From JAMQKA01 sp034521835 (GTDB lineage Bacteria; Bacteroidota; Rhodothermia; Balneolales; Balneolaceae), in NCBI GenBank assembly GCA_034521835.1, contig JAXHMA010000006.1, forward strand, positions 1,426,001 through 1,490,000: a stretch of DNA of 64,000 nucleotides, given 5' to 3'. The position numbers were made by a program, and so were the translations under genes. Position 1 is the first letter of the stretch. Every line of letters starts with the position of its first letter. This document shows positions 18,442 to 30,399 of this stretch, piece by piece. The notes below the pieces were generated by a model. The model was not told where the DNA came from. It searched no databases and saw only the letters and a program-made list of their open reading frames with translations.

Positions 18442-19615
18442 TCCAGTTTCTGGTAGTAATACAACTCATAATCCGGCAGCAGTGAAGGGTGTAATATTTT
18501 GATAAGATCGGCTAATACAATCTCCGGGTGCACCACGCCAGACTCCCAAAAATCGTTGCCGCCAGAGGAACTCATTCTCCGATTGTTGTTATAGATCTGG
18601 CCGTTCTGAAATGATTTAAAATCCTTGAAACGGTTGTCTGCTATCAATATGTCCTTTTTTGAGTCTGCACTGCCTGGATTCAGCCACACATCTGCGCGAA
18701 GTCCTACTTCATAGACCGTTTCAAAATCGAGCCTGAGTCCGCCGGTAGAGCTATTATCGTACCACGGGTAATCAGCACCGGCATCCCGGAAAAACTGCGC
18801 GGTAAAACTATCACCTCCGGAAACAAACCAAGCACCCTTATAGGGCATATTGTTTATGACCAATGGCTTTTCTCGAACACCACCTACCTTTTTTTTCAGC
18901 TCAAGGTACCGCTGCTCTACCTCTTGAAATTTGCGGTTGGCCAGCTCTTCTTTGTTCAGCAGAACGCCCATCACCTTGATCCATTCCGCTTTACCCAGGG
19001 GCGTCTTTTCCAGCCACTCCGAATTCACCAAAATATTTATTCCTGAATCCAGCAATACGCGATAATTATCAAACAAAGACGCCTGCCCCCCGGAGACCAT
19101 AATCAAGTTGGGATTCAAAGCCAGGGCAAGCTCTTTGTTGAATTCCCCACCTGTAAATCCCTCTACACGTCCCGTTTGCAGGCCTTTCCGTATATCTGGA
19201 TTGTACACGTAATCGGGTTGTGTAACACCTTCGATGATGTTGTTGGCATTTAATATGTCGGTCAAGGCCAGGTGCGTGGTGGAGGTGGCAATCATACTTT
19301 GGATCGGCACCTCAATAACTTGATCATCTCCCGCATGTTGAGGGGGATTGTCGCCGCGGGAGATCAAGATATATTGGAGCGTATCGGTTTGGTCCTGGTA
19401 GGGATTAAGGATATCCAGCCGGGTATAATCCTCAAGTAATGGACCTCAAAGCCCTCTGCATAGTTGATTTCTATGTGTTCAGACGGACGCGTTTCGGCGG
19501 TTGAAGCGGGAAGCGTTTTCGTTTTCGAGGTCGAACGATCTTTACTTCCACAGCTACTGATAACGAGAATCAGCGCTATAAAAATGAATTTGTACCAAAA
19601 AATACGTGCAGCCAT
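18438..19615 (-). CDS. btuF: Vitamin B12 ABC importer, substrate-binding lipoprotein (frameshifted)
   Basis: The first 50 residues form a lipoprotein signal ending VISSCG. The body is a PF01497 periplasmic binding protein: IATSTTHLALTDILNA, IEGVTQPDYV, NPNLIMVSGGQ, the long bridging helix around KFQEVEQRYLELKKK, and a C-terminal HPEIVLADLIKILHP. The reading frame shifts once near 19435. After correction FEVHY runs into LEDYTRLDIL and then ISRGDNPP. The ATG at 19615 sits 35 bases after the end of a cobalamin riboswitch, making this the first gene of the operon. It should capture corrinoid in the periplasm and pass it to BtuCD. An iron-siderophore role is unlikely given the riboswitch. Confidence 0.88.
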
Positions 19616-19649
19616 AGGTTCAGCTTTTCTCCCGAAAGCTTTTCCTTCA

Positions 19650-19851
19650 TCAACAATGGCAGGTCTTCTGGCTTATCCCTTTTGTCAGGTTACCTTCCCG
19701 CAGGCCAGCATTGAACTGGAACCTGCAGTGGCAAACAACCTGTTACAAAATCAGCGGGACTCACAGCAGCGGGGACTGCTTCCGGATTTCCTGGCAAAAT
19801 TTAGGTCACCGGATTCCCTATTCACATCCTGTTACGGACGACCACCGTTGA
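19650..19851 (-). ncRNA. Cobalamin (adenosylcobalamin) riboswitch
   Basis: Read on the minus strand, the conserved cobalamin aptamer elements come in order: GGTGGTC near 19846-19840, GGGAATCCGGTG at 19818-19807, AGCAGTCCCCGCTGCTGTGA at 19780-19761, GCCACTG at 19732-19726 and AAGCCAGAAGACCTGCC at 19674-19658. The closing P1 helix forms between TCAACGGTGG (19851-19842) and CCATTGTTGA (19659-19650), ten pairs with two G-U wobbles. A small AGCTTT/AAAGCT hairpin enclosing CGGGAG lies between the aptamer and the btuF start and may be part of the expression platform. It should switch the btuFCD operon off when cobalamin is plentiful. Confidence 0.94.
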
Positions 19852-19987
19852 ATCAGTTTGTTTGTATTAGCGCGTCAAAGGTACAGGTATTCATCCTTTT
19901 AACCTAATTCTTAAAGAAAGATGTAGCCATAAATATGATACACGAGTACGTGCGTATGTCCTATCTAAGGTCAACAAAAATCCTGGA

Positions 19988-20753
19988 ATGTACCTCTTAA
20001 AAAATTAGCTCCTCTATTGTTGTTCCTTCTACTTATTCCCGGTATAGCTATCGATAAAAATGAAATTATGATACAGGTAGATAAGTATGGCTCACTACAA
20101 TCAGACAGCATACAGTGGCAGCCGATGGAACTGATTGATCCTCATTTATTTACCAGCTAAAAGTAGAGAAACGGACATGGCGTCCCCTCCCTTCTAGCAT
20201 GACCCGGTACAAACTGGTTAAGAGCAACAACGCGCAGGTGACTAAAGCTACAAGCGATAATTCCGCATCCGGCCTGATCTACAAAGTTGATATCGATCCC
20301 CGGGAATATTGCATCATAATGTAGAGGTGGAAAGTGAATCGTGATGTGGAGGATGGCAACGTGCGAACCAAGGACGGTGATGATTACGCGGCCCGAATTT
20401 ATATCACCTTTGAATCCGATAAATCCAACCTCGGTTTCGGCGGAAAGATGAAATACTTGGCCATGGTCCCTTTACATCCCAAAAAATACCGTTGAGGGCA
20501 ATCAACTATGTGTTGGCAAGCCAAGCTGAACAGGGTACCAAAACAGCCAATGCCTACACTGACTGGGTACAGATGATCGTCTGCCAAAACGGCAACAGTA
20601 AAACCGGGTAGTGGTTTACCGAACACAGGATTATTTTGAAGGATTATCGCTCCCGCTGGGCCGCATCACCGCCGCTGTCTTCATGACCGATTCCGATAAT
20701 ACTAGGGGAAAGCTACCGGTTTCTACGAGGATATTATCTTCAAAAAGGAGTAG
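19988..20753 (+). pseudogene. DUF3047 family protein, heavily frameshifted
   Basis: Combining the three frames gives a DUF3047-like protein of about 255 residues. An N-terminal hydrophobic signal (APLLLFLLLIPGIA) comes first. Then follow TRYKLVKSNNAQVTKATS, SASGLIYKVDIDP, RWKVNRDVEDGN, KDGDDYAARIYITFE, NAYTDWVQMIV, and RIITAAVFMTDSDNT with a YEDIIFKKE end. These match the usual blocks of this exported family of unknown function. The first lesion is one missing A in the A-run near 19999-20004, just after MYL. At least five more shifts or stops follow. It is divergent from the riboswitch-led btu operon; the gap between them must hold both promoters. Confidence 0.65.
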
Positions 20754-20870
20754 AAAGGCACATTAATAGCTGAATCCACCCTGTTATAGGTAGTTCTCTC
20801 AATAATACAGAGAACTATTTTCACAGATAACAGTATATTCAGCCTGTAACTTTCAACTATATTTTGATGA

Positions 20871-22640
20871 ATGAAGAATATCCTAAATTTGCTCAGTGGA
20901 TTGATCTTGGGCATTCTGATCTCTGTTAACTTTTTATTTGTATCTGAATCTACAAACACCAGTGAAAAACTCTCAAAGGCTTCCGATCTCATTGGTCTGG
21001 AATTTACCGTTTCCGAAATAGATTCCATGGCACCTGTAGTTGATAATCGTAAGGAAAGCTACAGCAAGGTTCGAAAGCTCAGGTTACCAAACAGCACACC
21101 TCCCGCCCTGTTTTTCAATCCTGTTCCTGTTGGCAGGCAATTTGACAAGTCACAACAACCTCTAGTGTGGGGATATGCCTCTAAAATATATCCTTGCCCG
21201 ATGAACAGTCCCGGCTGGCTTTTTATACCGTCAGACGATCCATCCTCTGATCAAAAACCGGAAAATATCGGTAACTGAACTGACCACCTTCTTTTTGGAT
21301 CGGCTGAAAATATATGGGGATACACTGGAAGCAGTTGTTACATTAACCGAAGAACGGGCATTGGAGCAAGCGAAAAAACTGGATAATGAGCTGGCCAACG
21401 GCAAGTATCGAGGGCCACTCCACGGCATCCCGTACGGTTTAAAAGACCTGTTTGCAGTGCAGGAATACAAGACGACATGGGGAGCTACACCCTACAAAAA
21501 CCAGCAGATTGACAAGACAGCAACCGTTGCCCAGAAACTCGATGATGCCGGCGCCGTACTGCTTGCAAAAACAACGCTGGGTGCGCTGGCTTACGGTGAC
21601 GTGTGGTTTGGTGGAAAAACCCGCAATCCCTGGAACCTGGAAGAAGGTTCAAGCGGTTCCTCAGCAGGATCGGCGGCTTCCACTGCCGCGGGTTTACTCC
21701 CTTTCGCTATCGGGACGGAAACGTGGGGTTCTATCATCTCTCCGGCTCACCAAACAGGATCAACCGGGCTCCGGCCCACATTTGGGCGCGTTAGCCGTCA
21801 CGGTGCAATGGCGCTAAGCTGGAGCAAGGATGAAGGAGGACCCGCTGACTCGAAATACCGAAGATGCGGCGTTGGTCTTCAATGCCATTCTCGGACCGGA
21901 CGGACTCGATCAAAGCGTAATTGACCTGCCGTTTAATTATGATCAATCTTTGGATTTGAGTGAGCTCAAGGTAGGTTACCTTGAATCCGCTTTTAACAGC
22001 GACTATTCCAACCGCAGCAGAGACAGCCTGAGCCTTGTGAAACTTCGGGAGCTTGGATTTAATCTCACACCGATTGAATTCCCCGACTTTCCGGTTTCCT
22101 CGCTCAGCTATATACTTTCAGCAGAAGCCGCCACGGCGTTTGATCAGCTGACTCTTTCCAACCGGGATGATGAGTTGGGCGCAGGCAGGGAAGCAACGCC
22201 TGGCCCAACCTGTTCCGCGCCGCCCGATTCATTCCTGCTGTCGAATATATTCAGGCCAATCGGGCCCGGTGGCAGCTGATCCAAAAAATGGATACACTTT
22301 TTCAGCAGATCGACCTACGCGCGAGCCTGACCTGATGGCGGCAAAGAACCTGTTGCTTACTAATATCACAGGTCATCCGTCTGTCATCCTACCCAATGGA
22401 TTTGATGAAAGCGGAAACCCGACCAGCATCACCTTTATCGGGGACCTATTTGATGAAGGTACCCTTCTTGAAGTTGCCGGCCGCTACCAGAAGGCCACAA
22501 CTTTTCATACAAAGCATCCCGAGCTCTTCACCAAAGGTAGCTCAAATCGCCACAATTTTCGACCAGTTCGCAAACATTCCTTCGGCATCTGCGTATCGTC
22601 ATTCGAATATAAAACCGGGACTCGACATTTCCGACATTAA
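20871..22640 (+). pseudogene. Exported amidase-signature family protein, multiple frameshifts
   Basis: A signal-anchor sequence (LLSGLILGILISVNFLFV) leads into a full amidase of about 570 residues spread over several frames. The Ser-Ser-Lys machinery is visible: the catalytic lysine in GIPYGLKDLF, the glycine/serine loop in EGSSGSSAGSAAS and the nucleophile region IGTETWGSI. TGLRPTFGRVSRHG follows, then RNTEDAALVFNAI in another frame, and the end ATTFHTKHPELF. Family members hydrolyse amide bonds of small molecules; they are distinct from GatA. I count at least six single-base shifts (for example near 21230, 21830, 22190 and 22335), yet spacing between motifs is normal. A long-read or low-coverage consensus error is as likely as true decay. 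Confidence 0.78.
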
Positions 22641-22670
22641 GACATATTGGAGATAGGGTTCAGGGTATAT

Positions 22671-23757
22671 ATGAAAAACACAAAGATTCTACTCCTCCAC
22701 TTCCTAGCAGCTGGCAGCCTGGCCCTTCTAAACACCTCTTGCACCAGCGAATCGCAATCCAAGAATACCGGTGATAAAGATTCCACTTCTGCCATCCCCG
22801 TTGAAATTTCGGAAGCACAGCGTGGAACCATTTCCGCTTATTATTCGACCACGGCCACGCTCGAAGCCGAAGAGGAAGCGATGGTGGTTTCCAAAGTGCG
22901 GGGTATTGTCGAAGAGTTACAGGTTGAAGAGGGCGACGTTGTTGAAAAAGGTCAAGACCGGCCCGCCTGGAAGTATGCGGTAGCAATCTCCGTATCGAGG
23001 TAGAGCGCGCCAAAGCCACGATGGCACTCGTGCAACGAATAATAAATACATGCGCAACCAGGAACTCTATGAGAAAAACCTGATCAGTGCCGAACAGTTT
23101 GAAAACTCAAAGTTTGAGTTTGTTTCCCAGAAAGCAGCATATGAACTGGCCTACTTGAACTTGGAATATTCAGCCATTCGCGCTCCCATCAGCGGGTCGA
23201 TCTCTCAGCGGATAGTCAAAGCGGGGAGCATGGGCCAGCACCGACCAGCGAAGCGTTCTAAAATTACCGTTTTCGATCCCTCTCTTGCTGTACTTCACGT
23301 CCCAGAGCACGAAATGAGCAAGCTTATCAAGAATCATAACGAACATAGTGTCGAGGTTGATGCGATCCATAATCAGACCTTTACGGGCAAGGTACTACGT
23401 ATCAGTCCGGTCGTGAACCCGGAAACGGGTACATTCAAAGTAACCGTGGCCATAGACGGCTGAAACGAACCGGTCGCAGCCCGGAATGTTCGGTCGCGTG
23501 CGCATAGCGTATGACACCTGGCGGTAAACTGGCGCTGACGATCCCCGAAAAATGCAGTACTGGAAGAGCGACGGAAACAGCAGCGTAGATGGAATTGAGG
23601 ACTGATCGATCTTGATCGAAAAAATATTCAAACCGGGTATGTGAACGGCTCCCAATATTGAGGTTACTCAGGTGGTCTGGAGGACTCGCGAACAGGTAGT
23701 AACAATCGGCCGCAGCACCTGCAGGATAGCTCTCTTGTGCAGGTCGTATCCTATTAA
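22671..23757 (+). pseudogene. RND efflux periplasmic adaptor (membrane fusion protein), frameshifted
   Basis: The start gives a lipoprotein signal ending LLNTSC, so the adaptor would be tethered to the membrane. SKVRGIVEELQVEEGDVVEKGQ is the first half of the lipoyl domain, NQELYEKNLISAEQFE the helical hairpin, and YSAIRAPISGSISQR the second half. VNPETGTFKVTVAI begins the beta-barrel and GMFGRVRIAYDT the C-terminal part. The frame breaks near 22965-23040, at 23461 and repeatedly afterwards; a final in-phase reading LVQVV-SY stops at 23757. Total length fits a normal 360-residue AcrA/HlyD-like adaptor. Two RND pump genes follow, so the three form one tripartite efflux operon with an outer-membrane channel encoded elsewhere. 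Confidence 0.82.
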
Positions 23758-23910
23758 CTGAAAAACGGGGGCTGGGGACCAAAGAGCATTTTCATATCCA
23801 GCCTTTTAGAAACATCGTATTCTAAGCATCAAAAAAAGTAACACGTAGGATCTCAATAGCGGAGATCGTGGGATTGCTAAACCTTTTTCTAACTATCTGA
23901 ATCAATATCT

Positions 23911-26900
23911 ATGAAAATCATTGACCTTTCCATCCGGCGTAAACGGACCATCGCCACGTTCGACGCTATCGGACAATCCCGACGTTCGGATTCGTTTCCG
24001 CTTTCCCGGCTGAAAAAAGAAATTTGCTGCCGCGTACTCAATTACCCAGCTCTTACGCGCCATCCGGACGGAGTATGAAGGGGCCGCTCTCCGGCCGAGA
24101 TAGAAAACCTTGTCAGCAAGCCTGTAGAAGAGGCCTTAGGCGTGGTAAAAGATGTGCAGCAGGTACGCTCGATCTCACGCTCTGGCCAGTGGCGTTGACG
24201 TGACCCTGGAATTTGCCTGGGGTACCGATATGGATTTCGCCAGTATCGATGTCCGTGAAAAGCTCGACGCTTTGCAGCTGCCGCTGGAAGTAGAGCGCCC
24301 CGTCATCCTCCGCTTTGACCCCACCCTCGACCCCGTCTACGCGGTATGCCCTTTATATCGACGACGAGCAGGAGCCTGCGATTAGTGCGTCGTTATTTCG
24401 CCTCAGCCCGTGATAACAGCAACCTCAATATCAGCAACCTGAAAAAGATTCGCCGGTTTGGAGATGAGCAGATAAAGAAGGAGCTCGAGTCGGTTGCGGG
24501 GGTAGCATCGGTAAAGGTAAGTGGTGGCCTTGAAGAGAGAAGATCCAGGTATTCACATCGTACCAGGACCGACTTTGGCATCTTAAAGTTCTCCGATAGA
24601 ACGAGTTACACGCAGATTCTGAGTGCAGAAAAAATGTAAATCTTTCCGGGGCGGCCGCCTTGAAGAAGGGACTCAACAGTACCTTGTGCGCACCCTCAAC
24701 CAGTTTCAAACAGTTGATCAAATCCGAGATGTAGTTGTGACAATACAGGATGGGACACCGGTATACCTGAAGGATATTGCCGATATTTCCCAAGGCTATA
24801 AAGAGCGGGAGGCGATCACCCGGCTGGATGGGAAAGAAGCGGTTGAAATTGCGATCTACAAAGAAGGAGACGCCAACACCGTTTCCGTGGCTGATAACGT
24901 AAAAAGCAGGCTTGCCAGTTTTCAAAACAACCTGCCGGATGGCATGCAGATGACCAAGGTCTACGACCAGTCTACCTTTATTTCTTCGGCCGTAAGTGAA
25001 GTGGTGGATGCCGGTATTATCGGTGGTATTTTAGCAATCATTGTGCTTTACCTGTTTCTAAGAAATTTCTGGGCTACCGTTATTATATCTCTTTCTATTC
25101 CCGTTTCAATCATCGCCACATTTAATCTAATGTATGGCAATGATATTACGCTCAATATCATGTCGCTGGGCGGTATCGCGCTTGGCATCGGCTTGCTGGT
25201 GGATAACTCTATTGTTGTGCTTGAAAATATATCGCGGCACCGAGACATGGGCAAAAATGCATTGCAGGCCGCCAAGGACGGCGCCGGTGAGGTAGGCATG
25301 GCTGTGGTAGCCTGCCACCCTCACGACGATCGCCGTATTCTTTCCGCTGGTGTTCGTGCAGGGTATTGCGGGTCAATTGTTTAGCGACCAGGCCCTGACC
25401 GTTACGTTTTCCCTGCTTGCATCTCTGGTGGTGGCCATCACCCTGATCCCGATGCTTTCCTCACTGGGTGATCGCAAAAAAGAAGAGGTTCCAGCTCCAG
25501 AACTGAAAGAACCGCGAACCAAGGTGGGACGCTCGCTCCGGGCTGCCCGGCTGTTTGTCTTTGTCACCATCCCGAAATTCCTTGTCCGTATGGGTGCAAA
25601 AGCTATACGCGGAATAAGTCGTGGTGTCATGTTTCTGATTACCCCCCTGCTTAACGGATTTGAATCAGGATATATGGCAATTGAAAATCGATATCCCACC
25701 ATAATTCGCTGGGCACTTGACAAGAAGTTTGTTGTCGTTACGCTGGCTTTTGGACTGCTTATCGCCTCGCTGAGTCTCGTCCCCCATTTGGGGATGGAGC
25801 TGATTCCCTCGCTCTCACAAGGTGAATTCAACGTGGAGTTCAAAATGCCGCCCGGTACGCCGATTGAAAATACCGATGCCGCTCTTAAAAGTGTACAGTC
25901 GGCAGCCACTTCACTTTCTCGAGTCAATACCACGTTTGCCGTGGCAGGCTCAGGCAACCAGATGGATGCTAATCCGGAAGAGGGCGGCGAAAATTGGGGT
26001 GAACTCAACGTCGTGCTTGCTGACGGTTCCGACCGTTCGGTTGAGGAGCAAACCATAGCTGAACTCCGCAGTGATCTGCAACGGATCCCAGGGCTTATGT
26101 ATAAATTTTCCCGTCCTGCCTTGTTCACCTTCAAGACTCCAATAGAGATTGAGATTTCCGGGTATGACCTCGATAATCTGAAAAAGTAAGCGACAAGCTT
26201 GCCCGTGAGATGAGTGCCAACGGTCGTTACGCCGACGTAAAATTTACGATGGAACAGGGAAGCCCCGAGATCCAGATCCTGTTTGATCGCCCTAAAGCTG
26301 CCTCGCTTGCGTCTGCAGGTGCCATGAAGTGGCCGACCTGGTTGTAAGCAAAGTTCGGGGTGATATGCGCCACGCGCTATTCCTGGCGGGATCAAAAAAT
26401 TGATGTGCTGGTTCGGTGCACGGGAAGAAGATCGCACTTCGGCAGACGACATTCGTGGACTTATTATCAACCCGGGCAGCAATCAGCCGGTTACCCTGGA
26501 ATCTATCTGCGGATATTCGCGTTGCTACCGGTCCGAGCGAAATTCGGCGTGTATCACAACAACGGGTCGCATTGGTTACGGCCAACTGAATTATGGGGAT
26601 CTGCGGCACGGCTGTTGAAGAGATTCATCAACTTGTGGATCGAACTGCCATTCCGCCGGGACTGACCGCTCGAATTGCGGGCCAAAACGAGGAGATGTCA
26701 GCCTCATTCCAGTCGCTTGTATTTGCACTGGCACTGGCCATTTTTCTGGTCATATCTGGTGATGGCCTCTCAGTTTGAATCGCTGATGCATCCGTTTATC
26801 ATCCTCTTTACTATTCCTCTGGCCTTGATTGGTGCTATTCTTGGACTTTACGTCACCGGCTCGACCATCAGCGTTGTAGTATTTATCGGGTTGATCCTGC

Positions 26901-27250
26901 TGGCCGGTATTGTGGTGAATAATGCCATTGTACTGATCGACCTGATTAACCAACTGCGCGAACGAGGCATGGAAAAGCTGGAGGCGATTGTTGAAGGCGG
27001 ACGTTCCCGGCTGCGACCGATCCTGATGACCACTCTAACCACTACCCTGGGGCTGCTTCCGCTGGCACTGGGTTTTGGAGATGGAGCCGAACTGCGCGCA
27101 CCAATGGCCATCACCGTAATCGCCGGATTAATTGTCTCTACCCTGCTTACGCTTATCGTAATTCCATCGATGTACGCCATCATGGATCGCAAATATTACG
27201 GCGGACAGGCAGATGTTCAGACCACAACCGCTCAAGATTCTAATTCCTAA
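23911..27250 (+). pseudogene. RND efflux pump permease (AcrB/MdtF type) number 1, frameshifted
   Basis: ATG 23911 starts MKIIDLSIRRKRTIAT, the typical cytoplasmic N-terminus of an RND pump. The parts follow in normal order over about 1110 codons: LVSKPVEEALGVVKDVQQVRS, DVREKLDALQLPLEV, the TM2-6 block with GGIALGIGLLVDNSIVVLENI (the proton-relay aspartate lies here), the second periplasmic domain, and the TM8-12 block with GIVVNNAIVLIDLINQLRERG and RLRPILMTTLTT. Eight or more single-base lesions divide it, clustered in the first 700 bases. Homologues exchange protons for drugs, metals or lipids; the substrate cannot be told. The gene is 21 bases ahead of a second pump. Confidence 0.87.
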
Positions 27251-27271
27251 TCCGCCAAAGAGAAATTCGCC

Positions 27272-30200
27272 ATGCACATAACCGAACTTTCCCTCCGCCG
27301 TCCCATTACCACCATCATGGTGTTTGTCAGCTTTGTGGTGATTGGCATTATCGCCAGCCGCATGGTACCGCTGGAAATTTTCCGGATATCTCTTTTCCGG
27401 GCGCATATATCTCCGTACCGTATCAAAATTCGACTCCCAAGGAGATTGAGCACAATATTACCCGTCCCATTGAGGAGGCCATTTCCACCATTAGCGGACT
27501 TGAAGAGATCAGCTCTACCTCCAGCGAAAATCAAGCCGGTATTTTCGTGCGTTTTCAAAATGGGTTCCGATATAGGCCTGAAAGCGATGGAAGTGAAGGA
27601 GAAGATCGACGGCGTTCGCAATCAGTTGCCGGAGGATATGGAGCGGTTCTACATCAATAAATTTTCTGCCCAGGATAACCCGATGCTAAACCTGCGTATT
27701 TCCAGCGAACGCAACCTTTCGGATGCATACGACCTGCTTGATCGAAACCTAAAACAGCGGCTGGAACGGATTAACGGTGTGGCCCGCGTTGATCTATACG
27801 GCGTGGATAAGAAGCAAATTCGCATAGAGTTAATCCCTGACCGACTGGAGGCCCTAAATGTTAATATTGGGGAGCTGGCAAGCAGACTTCAGGAGGCCAA
27901 CTTTTCGGTGACGGCCGGAAAAATTGAAGATGCCGGGAAGCGATATATGGTACGTCCACTGGGAGAGATCAACCAGACCGAACAGTTTGAAGACCTAATC
28001 ATTGGGGCGAACAACCTGCGTCTTGGGGATATCGCAGAAATTAACTACAAAAGCCCAGAGCGTGATTACGGACGTCATCTTGATCAAAAATATGCTATTG
28101 GTCTGGATATCTTTAAAGAATCGGGAGCTAACACGGTTTCGGTATCGTGACCTGGTGATGGCCGAGATCGACGAGATCGAAAAACTGCCTGAAATGAAAG
28201 GGATTAACATCTACGAGATGCATAACCAGGCCACGGGTATCATCAGTTCACTGCTAGACCTGCTTAATGCCGGGCTGCTTGGCGGACTTTTTTCGATCAT
28301 TGTCCTCTACCTGTTTCTGCGACAAGTCAGTACTACGCTCATAGTAGCCATGGCCGTACCTTTTTCGCTGATTGTTACGCTGAGCTTTCTCTATTTCATG
28401 GATCTCTCACTCAATATCCTTTCCATGATGGGATTGATGCTTGCGATTGGAATGCTGGTAGATAATGCCGTGGTGGTGACTGAGAATATTCACCGCAATC
28501 AAAATATGACGGGCGATAAAAAAGGAGCCACCGTTTTAGGAGTCAAACAAGTAGCCATGGCGGTAACGGCAGGAACCTTCACAAGCATCATTGTTTTCCT
28601 GCCGAATATTGTCAGCGAAACCAGCATGATCGCTATACAGATGTATCACGTGGCGATAGCGATTATTATAGCGCTGCTGGCCTCGCTTTTTATCTCGCTT
28701 ACCATCATTCCACTGCTCACATCCCATATCAAACCGCCCAAGCAACCCGTAAAAACACGGTTTATTGATAATATGGTTAACTGGTACGGCGATATGCTGC
28801 AGTGGCTGATGAACCGCAGATATCTTTCTGTTGGATTAATCCTTGGCTCTTTTTTGAGCGTGGCCATTCCCCTGAATGTGGTTCAGGTTGATATGTTTCC
28901 CCCACAGGCTTCGCGCGAGCTCTATCTGCAGTACAATTTAAATGACTCCTGATACACTTGAACGTGTTGAGGAAACGGTAGATCGTATTGAAAAATATCT
29001 TTATGACAACCAGGAAAACTTCGAAATCGAATCGGTTTACTCCTACTACGAATCTACTCATGCCCAGTCTACTATCATTTTAACGGAGGATGACAGCGCC
29101 AGCAAAGATGTGATGATGATCAAGAAAGAGATTGAGGAGGGGCTACCGAAAATATCAACCGGCTCTCCCTCCTTTGAATACAACGACCAGACCGGCGGCG
29201 AACAGATGCGGCTCTATGTAATTGGGGAATCCTCCGAACTCCTCGAAGAACTGTCCGATGAGGTCATCCGTCGCCTGGAGATGACCGATGGCATTGCGGA
29301 TGCCCGTTCCGAAGCTGAGGCCGGTTCCGAGGAGGTTCAGCTGGTTATTGACCGGGAACGCGCTCGTAATTACGGACTTTCCTCCCAGCAAATTGCGGGC
29401 ATGGTATCCAACTCCATGCGCGGTATGAACCTGCGCCGTGTTCGGGATCTGAATGGAGAGGTCGATGTTGTGCTGGCTTTTCGGGATGCCGATCGCCGTT
29501 CTATCGACGACCTGATGTCACTGCCGGTAAATGTTAGCGGAGATCAAACCGTAAAGCTGGCTTCCCTTGCTGATTTTGAGCTAAACCGGGGACCGCGCAC
29601 TATCCAGCGGCAGGATCGGCAGACCTCGCTCGGCATAACTGTGAACCTCGATGGCATCACTCCTGATGAAGCGCAAACCAGTATTGCCGGCGTGCTCGAT
29701 CAGATCAACTACCCTACCGGTTATGGCTGGAGTTACGGTCGAAGCTTCCAGGAAGACCAAGAGGCCATGGATGAAATGATCATCAACATGTTGCTGGCCA
29801 TGGTTCTTATCTACTTGGTGATGGCTTCCCTGTTTGAATCGGTCCTGTTTCCCTCAAGCATCATTACCTCCATTTTTTACGGTATCATTGGGGTATTCTG
29901 GTTCTTTTTCCTGACCGGTACCACTTTCTCCTTCATGGCCATGATCGGTATTCTCATTCTTATGGGGATCGTCGTAAATAACGGTATTGTACTGATCGAT
30001 CATGTGACACAGTTGCGCCAGGAAGGATTGAGCCGCGAGCAGGCGATCATCAAAGGAGGCAAAGATCGCATGCGCCCCATTCTGATGACGGCAGGAACCA
30101 CGATTCTGGGACTGCTCCCCCTCTGTTTCGGAACCACGCAAATCGGCGGAGATGGGCCCTCCTACTTCCCGATGGCTCGTGCTATAGTGGGTGGACTGGC

Positions 30201-30303
30201 TTTTTCTACGATCATCACATTGGTGATTTTACCGAGCATCTATATCATCTTGGATGACATCAAGCGTTGGGGACAGCGGGTGTTGCGTGCCGCCAAAATA
30301 TAA
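27272..30303 (+). CDS. RND efflux pump permease number 2, frameshifted
   Basis: This second pump, about 1010 residues, begins MHITELSLRRPITTIMVF and contains LGLMLAIG-type sequence (GLMLAIGMLVDNAVVVTENI) in TM4 and GILILMGIVVNNGIVLIDHV near the end. Pieces are 27272-28150, 28002-28952 and 28942-30303; the first carries a hidden out-of-frame stretch (about 27380-27550) between two compensating shifts. Correct reading there gives GAYISVPYQNSTPKEIEHN. The last 450 residues are intact. Two successive permease genes after one adaptor suggest a heteromultimeric pump of the MdtBC kind or two alternates. Those are known elsewhere, but the stoichiometry here is not shown. Confidence 0.9.
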
Positions 30304-30326
30304 TTCTATAGTTCTGGACTCACTTC

Positions 30327-30394
30327 AAACTGGTTTTATTAGGTCGGTGAAAAATCTGTTACTTTAGCCATACCTTGTTCAACAAAACCAGTTT
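30327..30394. repeat. 11-base inverted repeat upstream of the thioesterase gene
   Basis: AAACTGGTTTT at 30327-30337 is matched by its exact complement AAAACCAGTTT at 30384-30394, five bases before the GTG start. Each arm is itself nearly palindromic (AAAC-NN-GTTT), as expected of two operator sites. The same core TTCAAACTGGTTT occurs again before the DUF3098 gene (minus strand, about 38002-37990). A DNA-binding regulator is inferred, not shown. Confidence 0.5.
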
Positions 30395-30399
30395 AAATA

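Noticed and set aside
19464..19907. A 147-codon plus-strand protein opposite the btuF start
   Set aside because: It overlaps the btuF coding strand and the riboswitch, whose structures explain the sequence; the frame has no family.
25373..26482. A 369-codon minus-strand frame opposite RND pump 1
   Set aside because: Low-complexity serine-, proline- and arginine-rich sequence, opposite to conserved pump helices; a shadow.
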